Shown here in pieces: positions 23,758 through 35,700 of a stretch of DNA of 64,000 nucleotides. Made by a program: the position numbers and the translations under genes. The notes beneath the pieces were generated by a model. It saw nothing but the letters and a program-made list of their open reading frames with translations. It was not told where the DNA came from and ran no database searches. Positions within the stretch are counted from its first letter, which is position 1. Each line of letters begins with the position of its first letter. Source of the stretch: Eumeta japonica (taxonomy: Eukaryota; Arthropoda; Insecta; Lepidoptera; Psychidae); the NCBI GenBank assembly GCA_005406025.1, contig BGZK01000184.1:62001-126000 (forward strand), written 5' to 3'.

Positions 23758-26700
23758 CTACGAAATAAGTTACGCATGTGTTATATTACATGAAAATAAT
23801 ACTTCAATTATTGTACAATTATTTCCTTTGAACTGATGATTTATTGAATTCTGTTACATCTTACGTATACTTTTTTTTACTTGCAAAAGAGAGTTACTAA
23901 AGTTGGTACACGTTGTGACATTTTACGTGCATAGACGTTGATGGCATTTTACTAAAATAAGATAAAAAGAAACTTTATTTAAATATTTTTTTTTAATAGC
24001 TGAAGATCTGTAGTAATATTTTTTCTAAGTTCTGAATCTATAAAGGCTAATCTTAAACACATTACCATAAAAAGGTTTTCACGTTTCAGCTTTCAGTTAC
24101 TGCAAGAAATAACCTTAAAATTTTCTCGTTATATGTAACTAAATTTAATTTGTAAGCCTTTGAAATGATAATTTAAATAAACTTTTAACTTTATTTTAAT
24201 AGGACGCCCTTATATACAAAAGTTCAAACGTCGTTGTCGTATTTTTTTCATGTCTTCGGAGTGAAATTGAATGGATTTTGAGAAGTAGAATACAAATAAG
24301 TTGTTAAAAAACATTTTTCATCATTATTATTTTAGGGACTATCAAATTAAATGTTTTTTAATGTGTTTTATAACAATCTCGCAACATAAACGGCGTCATA
24401 TAAGAAGGTGTAATATGTATACATTGTCTTCCAACAAAGGAAAGTGGATTTCAAAGATTAAATTCATTTATACACTTAAAAGGTAAGTTCGTTATGTCAC
24501 TATCTTTTAAATATTCAAATTAATAGAAAAATGTTATTTTCGCTTTTAAATATTTAAAATTTATAAGAAGGAGTAAAATGACGGTAAAAAATCCTTTAAG
24601 ATAATATTCGTGCAACGGGAAACTTATTATCAATTCGTTTGGTGGTGCAGAACCCTTAACTCAAGAATTCATCTTCTACCTTAGCCGATGTTTATTTCTT
24701 TGAAATTAGGGAGTTAAAAAGAAAGAGATTCACTTTCGCGCACAATGCTAGCGATGACTGTTACTACATTTCTCAAAATTTGTTAACATTAAAACAATCA
24801 ATGAAATACGTTAAAATAACATTGTTATTTATATGAACAAATTCCTAAGAAATCAAAGTGAATATTATATTTATTCTAGGTGAATTCTTATCAAGTTCAG
24901 TTTGAAATACAACCTTCAAATTAGCACTACTTCAAAAAACATGATATTTACCCGCCGCCGGTTCAAGCCGAGGGAAACAATAATTTTTGAATTTGTAAAT
25001 TTGGAATTTCGACTTCCGTTCCAGTAACTTCGACTTTCCCCGTTCAGTAATTAGCATCAAAACCGATCAAGGAGCCGTCAAACATTACTTTAGCGTCGTA
25101 TATCCAGTTTATTCGGTAATATATTTCGTTTGTGTAATAACACAAAATAATTGTAATTATTGGAATTTCTTTACAGTTACTTCTTTGTCAATCCTTGTAA
25201 TACTTGTCAAACTTTGTGCTAGACATTTTTTTGATATTCTATATTAGCACCGAAATTGATTTCTCAGAGAATGATTAATAAACGAATTTTAAAGGAATTT
25301 AAGGCTGTTGATAACAGTACAAAAACATGGAGAATTCCAAATTCGTTTCTTGCTCGCTTTACCAATGACTTTGTAGGTATGGAGTTAATTTTCAATAATT
25401 GACTAATATAAGGTGAGTATGTTGATGAAACAAATCGTATATGTAATAATATTAAGATATCTTTACAAACTCCATGTAAATCAAAGTGTTTTTACAAACA
25501 AACAGAAAAATCTTATAAAACATTCTTATTGTTTTCTGTAACAGTCCCTATGTCACCAACAATCAGTTGTTGGTAAATATTTTCAGTAGAAAGACACGAC
25601 TGTTGCAAAGTCTCATCACATGCATAGACCACGCTCATACACTTGGCAACAGGAAATTGCCAAGCGCAGTAATGCAAGCTATTCCCCCGCTCAGGTGGAA
25701 CACTACTGACCTTCTTTCCCGGGACAGGGTTAATCATGTTTTATGGGACTGTAGCCGGCGAGAAGTATTTTTTTTATATTGCTTCCGTCAATTTTCACAG
25801 GAATGGTGATATTGTACAAATTTAAAGGATCGGTTTTTAGTTTCATGTCCTCACAAATGGGTTTGTTATATACATATGCGTGTTTTGGTGTGTGTGTGTG
25901 TGTGTGTGTCAAAGATAAATATCCGATGTGAGGACTATATTCCGATATATACAAATAAGTTGTTAAAAATGTGCCCCATGGCGTAGTAAAAGGATACTTG
26001 ATAGTTCTTATAAAAATAGAAAAAGGGTACGAAAGTGTCATTGTATAGGTATGATTTATGTTACATACATTTAATAAATTAAAAGTTATACTGTAACATC
26101 GGTACTTTATTATATTAATAATATTCGAGTATATGTGCATAATTGTCCGTTAATCCCGTAAGCATATACTTATAAAATTAAGTTAAGACGTACGTACTTA
26201 TGTTGATATACTCACGGGAAAACTCCCTCGATGTCGAAATAAGTGAAATGCAAATGCACTTTCTGCACTTTGGTGCCGTAGAAGAAGTAATTGCATTCAC
26301 TGTCCCTAGGATAAAGGCCGGGGTAGTTGGGGGAAGTGATCTCGCCCTTGCCGGCCAGCGAGCTGTTGTAAACGAAGGCACATGGGAACTCCATCAATTG
26401 CTTTCCCGATTTTATACCGTAGTCTAAAAAGATAAAATACCGTTTTTGTAGATTTTTTTTTCTTGTATCAATTTGGCAATAAATTCTTCGCTAAAATAAA
26501 TGAATGACTGAACGAGCTATTCAACTTTTGCGTTCAAAATGATTAATAGATAATAATCTTATATATTTGTGAAGTGGTTTTATATATGTTTTAGTATGTT
26601 GTATATATAACAAAGTTCATAAAATGGTGATTTTAGGTGTTATCAGTGTCATCTTCTTCTTTAATGGTCTTTCCCATAGACATAATTACGAAAACATCTT

Positions 26701-29700
26701 TTTTTTTTATAAAACAGTTGAATATAGAGCTTGACCGTTTGTGCAGCCTATTCACTATAATTACGAATTATTTCTATGCAAAAAAAAGATATTACTTCAT
26801 TTTAATTCATGAAACTAGTTTCAATTTATTATTTTTCTTATCACGAACATATCTAAAACTATTATTTTTGTTATCTAAACAAAGTACGTTCTTAATATTT
26901 CAATAAGAGAGTGAAATAGGTGTCTGTAACTCACCTTCCACGAAGAAGTATGAAATTTTAAAGCCTCTACTCAATTTCGACGAGTAAATCCCGCGAAATT
27001 CGATAGATAATTTTGGTCCATTAGACATTATCGGCTTCGGTGCTTCGCTGCCGCAATATGAAGCCATCTTCTCGAGTCTACCGTCCACGTACAAAAATAT
27101 GTCCAAGGAGTCCATACTCTCGCAGCTGGTAACATTTGAAAGGAATATGTTATGGAAGGAACGTAATTAAATATTTAACTAGGTTTTTATCTTTCATTAA
27201 TAAATAAATCATTTAGTGCAAGAACATAAATTTTCAATCTCCGAAAACTATGCTTTGCGAATTGAATATTTTGTTGAACGTTTTATAGCTTACGATTACA
27301 CCCATGTTGACTAGATTAAAAATATTTCCCGTCCAGACCAAATCCTCATTTCAATTCATGTCATTTTTGGGACTGCCAACGTTCATAAACCTCTCTTCAT
27401 CCTCCTTCTAGTTTCGTCTGCAGTGTCAATTCCGATCTCGGTCTCAATCCGAGGGAAAATGAGCTAATTTAATCATCGTCGCCATCGTCATTGATCGTTT
27501 TACAATGAGTGCATTTATATATTATTTTTAGTTTAAATTTTAGTTTTATCTATATAATTTATTAAAATATATTTTGAATCACGAGTTAATAAAATTGAAA
27601 TTATCGTAGATCGCTGGAAAGGAGTATCAAGTGATGTTGAAACAAACAGGTAAATGTACAAAAAAAATATTTTGTCTTATCTGGGATTCCGAAATTTTGT
27701 GTAAAATTTTGAAGCATATTTTGACTATAAATTTAAATTAATATTCAAAACTGCACTATAATCATATTAAAGAAAAATAGTAAGTCAAATACATATCTCA
27801 TTCCAAAATATGTATTTTTGAGTGAAAAACATATTATATATTTGTTTTTTTTATATAATATGAATTTTCTACTATTTTTTACGAAAAAATACCAGCACAC
27901 TTTCATTAAAATTTGCTTAACAAACTCAATACTCATTCATCTCAACTAAAAACTTTAGGTATACTCACTCCAAATGATTATCGTCGATTTTATGTAGAGC
28001 GAAATCTTCGAATATCAATCTAACTCTCTGCCGGCCCCGCGCGGTGAAGTCGTAGTGACAGTGCGTTTTCGGCGGGTAGGGCTCCGGGTAGGACGGCGAG
28101 AGCAATTTGCCCGTTCTACCCTTATCGCTGTTGACCGCTTGGTGGCATGACGACGCTGAGGTTAATCATTACACGTTAGCTAAGGGCGCGGCGGGCGGGC
28201 CGGCCTCCGGCCCTATACGGATGCGGCTTATATAAGGCTAACTGACGTTGATGCGAATGAATAATTTATTTCATGATACTCAGCGGAATACGCTGAAAGG
28301 TTTCGATAAGTTAGTTTTTTATTTTCCTCCGACTCAAAATGTTTGACAGCACTAGATGTGTCTTCTTTTCTTTTGTGGAAAATATACAATCAGATTTATA
28401 AAAAAAAATATGATATATGACGAAACTTTTAATGATGACATTAAAGTGGCTGTACTCGTTATATGAAACGGTATCTAAAACAATTCATAATAGAGAGAGT
28501 TCATAATAAATAATATCTTGATTGTTCATTGTGTAAAAGATACTTCAATGAAAATGGAAATTTAAAAATGAGAGTGACAAAATTAAAATACGGAAGTTGT
28601 TTTAATACCAAAATCAACCAATCAAATAAAATAAACATGGAATTATTCCGTTTTCCGTTTCCATTTTCTTCCTATTCATTATTATAGAAATATCTTGAAA
28701 ACGAATACTCACTCGCTGCACTCACTGCTGGTCCCAAACCCAATGTCGAATCAGGACCGGATTTTTTGTTCACTTCTGAATCTAAAATTTCAACCGTACT
28801 TGCTAATTATTAAGCAATACACAATTATTAAAAATTAACAATGAATTGCAAGTCGAAACAAACTCATTGAATTTGTACATATGATGAAGTCGCTTACTCA
28901 ACCTGTACTAGTGTTGTAGTCGTCCGATTGAAACTGAAAGTTCGCCTTGAACCCTTGGCCGGGCTCGTTCGAGTTCGCTGTGAACTGAACCAAAAGGTCT
29001 GGGCCGGTGGACAGGATTTCATAACCTGTGCAAAAGGCGAATCTATGTAAAATTTATGAATCTTGGTGTACAAAAACAAAAGCTCAATATTGATATATTT
29101 AATGTTCTAAAGCTTTTTGGTCACCAAGTTGACAACCTCTGTGGTCTATCGGTTCCTTAGGATAGTAAAAGGTATATTGCATCGGCGATGCAATCAAGCA
29201 AATTTAGTGTATTAATGCATTAAAATTAATAGAGAAGGCAGTAAATTTGACCAGAATTTGGGCAGTTAGTGCATATTTTCAGTTTTCACCGCTATGTTAA
29301 TATATTATGTAAAAATATCTTAACTATGATCACAAAGATTAGTTAAGTCAGTAGGTGTAGCTATTGTATGTATCACCTGTTTCAAATCTGATTGTTTAGT
29401 TAGGCATGACGTTATTCCTGAAATTATTAACTATGGTACATTTTTTATAAAGAAATAGTTATGGTTGATTTTAAAACGAAATATTTTATGATAAACGTTT
29501 ATAAATTAAGGTTTATATAGGATTTTCATATTTTTCTTGCTTTCAAAAAAGTGCGAAACACTATTTCATCCATATAAAGTTCGTTTACATGATAATGCAG
29601 GACGGCATCAACGAAGGGTTACGTGCGGGAAAAAACTTCATAACACAATTTAGGTAGTGATAAATTGTATTCGTAAAGTTAGGCTAAGGTTGCCAATTGT

Positions 29701-32700
29701 CTGGTTATCCCAGTACACATCCTAATTTTTAAAATGCTAAGACAATTGCATTCTGCAAAGATTTTGAGTAACGTGTTAGTTTTATGAAAATGTTCCATGA
29801 AATCTCCTACGTTCTAGAACTCTAGATTATACGTTAAATTCTTTTGATGGTTAAAATGAAAACAAAGTTCATGTAGTATTTTTTTTTCGTTTGAACATAG
29901 TACTATTATAAATATTAATTCAAATTGAAAATTATCTAATAAAATTATAGTTTTTACAAGCTAATTAAATATATACTAATAAAACGGCCACTTTTTTTTG
30001 TATTCATAAGCAGACATGATTCGTAATCAAGCAATATGATTGCGTGGCTAACCAAAGTTTTCAAAAATTTTGTAAAATTTGTACAAATTGCTGTGTTGCC
30101 GGGTGGTTAGAAATATGGATAACCAGATAAATGGATAGTGGGTTAGTTAGAAACGTAAATAGCCGTATAAATGGATGGCCGAATAGGTGGAAGGATGAAT
30201 CTTTATATATGTGGATGGGCGGATAGAAGAATAAACAGAAAGCCGAGTTGTCGAATGATCAATTGGGTAGACGGCCAAAGGGGTGGATGTCCGGATGGTT
30301 GAATAGGTGTATGTGTTAATGAACACATGGTTAGTCGAGTCTAGTGAATAGCCGCATAGACAGATTTCCCGACAGTGAATGCACAGATGACGGAATAGCT
30401 GGGGCTAACTAGTTAATCAGATATCCGGTTGATTCAGTGTTAGGTAGAAGGGTTAGAAGTAGCCAGACTTATTTATGTACCCATACACCTAACCATCCAG
30501 ATGGGTATATCGATATATGGGTGGATAGCGAATGGGTATATGGATGAATAGACGGATGAGTATTTAGCCTTACTATAAAAAAATGTATAATTGATTTAGC
30601 TTCCACATTTGCAAAGCCGTGGCCATGTACTGTATAGACACGCTAGCTAACGGATAGAGCAGAACAACATCCACCAGGCCCGCTAGTAAAAATCAATTTC
30701 TTTCGCATTTTTGTTGCCTGATAAAACTCAGAGATGGCAACCCTATGAGGAGTTAAGAAAACTTATTTTGAAACCTACCGACAAGTTCGTTGCAGAGCAT
30801 CGCCAGGACGGGCGCGCTCGGTGTCCGGCCGTCGAAAACTTTGATGATGTCGGCACGGTTCAGACAGCTGTCGACAGATGTATTAATGGGTTCATTTCTA
30901 AAACTAATCATTAACAACAAAAGAAATAAAAACGGGTTGGGACTTAAAGTTACTCATAGGATTGGATTTGGATGTAAATGGCTGCTAATTAGTTTTTAAT
31001 TTTGTCCAAGAAGCTTATTTCTGTTAACTTTATTTTGTTTTATATTCATAGAATGAAAATAAATGTTATAATTTTAAAATTTACATTTTTTCAAGTGCGT
31101 TAGGAAACATCCCAATGGTATAATTTTGTCTATATTATTTGATTATCTGATATAATATTTCACTCTCTAATAGTCCACTTCATAATGTTCTTAGTATGGG
31201 AGTAATAATATTTTTGTGAACTACGGTCGTAAACAAAAAAATAAAATAACAGAATAAGCCTTATCCATAGTAAATGACAGAATAAGACTCTGCTTATTTA
31301 TTTGAAAATTCTCAGGTGTGGTTTTGACATTATTTGAGAATTTCGATTGGTTAGAATAGTAAATGTTCTTATGTTTATGTGAAACGTAACATTTTTACGA
31401 CCTTTTTTAGGGTTCTGTACCCAAAATATGTCAACGAGACCCTATTACATAGCCTCCGCTGATCTTCTGTCTGACCGGCGCGGTGGGCTGTATCTTATGA
31501 ATGAAGTAGGTAAATAGTTGAAATTTTAACAGAATGTTTATTCTGTTGCCGCTATAACATAAAATTATAAAAATAAAATTAAAAGGAGCCCCCATACAAG
31601 AAATACGTTTTTTCTGGCGTTTTTTGTTCATTTTTAATAATGGCAATAAAAATACCTTTGAAATGTTCACATAATGTGTATTACCATTGTTGAAAAAAAA
31701 ATAATAGAACTAAAATTTAAATAAAAATTAAAGGAGCCTCCCTTCAATTTACAATTTACTATGTTATTAAGTTTTAATATATTATTTTATTACCGCTTTT
31801 ATAATGAGCCGTCTCCTGTATTTGATGAATTCTGGATAACCTGAACCCGTGTCGATAAGCGTAACGAGTAATACATCTATAAGGTATGCCCCATGCGTAT
31901 TAACAATGGTCTTGCCCTCAAATTTCAAATGACAAAACGACAAACAGACAGTGATATATTTCACATAATGCATCAATATGCACAAACGAAGGTATATTTT
32001 TCTTCTTGATATTTATTATATTATATTTTTCTATATAGTATAGTTTTCTTACAAGATCTGTATATATATATACATCTTAAACTTATTTGTGTTCAAATAG
32101 GATATATACAATCTAACTTACAGAATATTTACATTAAAATCATATGATTTTTCAGCATGTTTGTTAATTCATAGTTTTTCGCGAAGAAAATATGACTTCT
32201 AATGCGTGTGAATACTTATGTATGTACCATAAGTGTGTACATAAGTACGCACACCCTTGACTTTTAAAAACCACTTTCGGGTCATGTTTCACATTATTCT
32301 ATATTATTCTTCTTTCAAAGAAACACTTAGAGGGTAGGTATTATAGAATGTTTCATGAAGAAATAACTGTATTGAAAATATTTACCTACTTGCTTCTTCT
32401 TTATGGCCATATTGAAGTTTTATTATTAAAGGTCCCGTATTACGTTCAGGTATCTCGAATATTTCTCATATAAAAATCGTTTTTAATATGTCAAGCCGTA
32501 TGCATAGATAGAATTGGACAGGGAAAGGGAACATGTATAAATTATGTACCAACCTTTCATCGCCTTTCTGGAGGAAAGCTTCTTCAAATATTAACTTTAT
32601 ACGCTCGTGTTGACTAAAACATAAACGAAAACGTAATATGAGTTGCGAAAATATTTATGAGAAGAAAATATTTGCGTATCTGGTTGTGACGTATAAGATC

Positions 32701-35700
32701 TTATACGATTGGCCGCCGTTTGTTATCATCGATAGCGATCCGAATGATATTAAATGATTCAACTTGTGATACACTATCATTAATGAATGGCAATTAGATC
32801 TGTGTCCATAATTAACATTTTTTATGTTTATGCTTAAAATATATAAGCATCACACTTAGGAGCAGTCTTAAGTACCCCGTCTCCAAAGTATTTAATAATA
32901 TCCCACCCCCATTGTATAATTTTCCATCAACTTATTTTTCAAGCGCTTTTTAAAAAAGCGGATTTTGTCACTGCAAATGGATAGCATTACGGATCGCCTG
33001 CTGTAAAAATTCTTATTCTTAATAACTATGAGAGGGAAGATATAATTTAAAAATAAAAAGAAAGAAATGTGGAATTATTTTACTTTGCATTTATTTTATG
33101 TTTACTTGAGATTTGGTTATACGTGGGGTGCACTATAAATTTTCTGGAACTTGTCATTTACATAATCAGTATTTACAAAAAGTGATTACTACATTTGAAA
33201 ATGGAACTATTTGGCTGCAGAATACAGTTCGTTTCATATAACTGTCAATTGTTTTACGTTATAGCGTCATTTTAACAATGACTTGTATTCATCACATGGA
33301 TTTAAGACATGAAATTTTTTGTAGTATAATTTTTTACGATTTTAAGTGTAATTTTACAACTCAGCAAAGCCTTTCTCGGCTTTAAACTACCTTTGGCAAT
33401 GAAAAACCATGGAAGATAACTATTTATAACTAATTTGCAGAATTCAAGCGCAGTCGTGTCAATCTCAGTGACAAATTATGTGATGGTCGCCCGTCCATTG
33501 CTGTAAACAACAAAAACATCAATACTTTTCGCCCTATGATTGAAAAAGACAAGCATATGACATACTATGAGATTAGGGCAGCTCTAGGTACATGTATGAG
33601 TTAAATGTAATCAATCCTACACAAACATTTAGGTATTAAAAAGCTATACTCGCGGTAGACCTCACATAATTTCGACTGAGGCTAAAAAAACGGATCACGT
33701 CACTTGGTGCAATTCCATGTTTACCAGATTCAATTAAGGGTGTAAATATAGTAACAGGTGAGGAAACACGGATTTATTACTATGACCCCAAAACAAAGCA
33801 GCAATCAACCTTATGGTTTTATTGAGATGAGCCAAAACCAATCAAAGTGGCGCGCGAGCGAAGTGCCTCTAAGCGGATAATAGCTTCTTTTTTAACAAAA
33901 TTTTAGATAATTATTGTTTCGTGAATAGTGATTGTTACACGACCATTTATTTGCTGAAAGTTATTGACAAGCTCTGTAAAAATAACCGTAAACAGCGTAT
34001 CATCTTGCACCCCGACAATTCCAGCTCACACATGATCAAAGACAAATAAATTTTTGAAGGAGAAAATCGTAGAAATTATGAGTAATCTTTCATTCAATCC
34101 CGACTTGGCACCTCAGGACTTTTTTTTGTTTGTAAAACTATGAACCAATTACGCGGTTAACAAGTTTCATCACCAGAAGGGGCCGTTGATGAGTATGAAA
34201 AAAATATTTCTGAGGTTACTAGGAAGTAGTAACATTAATGTTTCAAAATTAGGTTATTCATATGAAAACGTGTATTTTTGCTAACAGAGAATATTTTGAG
34301 GAAGAATTAATTAATTTTTGACAATTCATAATAATTTTTTCTCACTAATTCCAAAAATTTTCAGTGCGCCCTACGTATAAGTGTGTTACCCTCGTGCATT
34401 GCTGAATGTTCTGTAATTACCTTTAGGGATCTTATTAGGATTCATAAACTTATTAACGATAATTATCATGTACATTGAGATTTTGTCCGTATTCAATGCT
34501 CCAGTAAAGTACTAAAAATGAAATTTCTTTGTATATTTGTATTTGCGTAATATTTTATGCTATTGATAAAAATAGATCACTTATGAACGGTACCACATAC
34601 AATATAAAATACAATAAATATTATTATTTATTCGGTAAAAAGGTAAGAACAGAAATGTGATAAAAATAATTATTTTCGAGAAGTAGGTAAGTGACACCTA
34701 CGATACGCGGGCAGAGAACATGGAAATATATAATACACACCCGGCGTGGAAGTGGTAGTTGCACCGCACGTTGGTGGGATAGGTGGAGGGGTAGCGCGGG
34801 CTGTAGAGGCGGCCGTGGGTGACGCGGTGGCCGTCACCAAACATGTAGTCGCACCAGGTGTCCTGCACGGGCACTCCGTCCGTTTCGAACATGCCTATAC
34901 ACGGTTTAGTTTAGTGTATTCTTTAAACTTCCTTCTTAGTTTTTATATATACTGATTAATGAATGTTATGTAGATGTAGTAATTCTTAATATAAAAGGCG
35001 ACAAACTACGGTATTCGAGATTTTTAATTTTTAACACTAGACAAACGATTAACGAAATCAAATTCAAAAAAGAAATACAAAAAGTAACTCTGCCGTTATA
35101 AAAGGAATCAAGTAAATAATTTTATATTTTTTTACCACAAAAAATATACATGCAAGGTTAGGTTCAGATTGAAATTAATATGTTCCAACTTGCAAATGAT
35201 TTTGTAAAGGGTTAGTTTGTTTGTTACAAACACACACATGCACGCGCGCGTGTTTGTGTGAGTGTGTGTGTGATTCTTCAGTTAGTAACTTTTAGTATAT
35301 CGTAATAATACATTAATTTGTCATTGCCATATTATTAAATGCATACTTATATTATCAATATCTTGGATATGTTGATATGGGGTAGTCTAATTTATGTAAT
35401 GCAATCTACGTCAAGTCATGGAGCAAATAATGATGTCAACTCGCATTGTCAGAATTTTTAAATGGGTTTTGACCATTTTTTTCCCTTCAAAAGGTTAGAA
35501 CCTGAAAATAGCCTTATGTAAATTTTGTGAAGATCGAATGAAGATCACATCCAACAGTGAAACCACAGGCCGCTCGTAGGCATCCCGCACCCGCACCTGC
35601 GATATGAGCGGGTATATCTGATGAGAAATTTATTATTTGGCTTCATTTGATGAACGTTCGTTAATCAAACTTAGTTAATAAGCACGATTCTTAGAGTTTT

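Noticed and set aside
25513..25809. ORFs on both strands near 25.6 kb that could be an extra exon
   Set aside because: Neither strand shows CUB motifs or phase-compatible splice sites, and CUB4 is complete without it.
26200..26427. Plus-strand ORF over the CUB4 exon
   Set aside because: Antisense shadow; the minus strand carries the CUB motifs.
30711..30914. Plus-strand ORFs over 30711-30999
   Set aside because: Antisense shadow of the CUB2 exon at 30779-30867, which has splice sites and conserved CUB residues.
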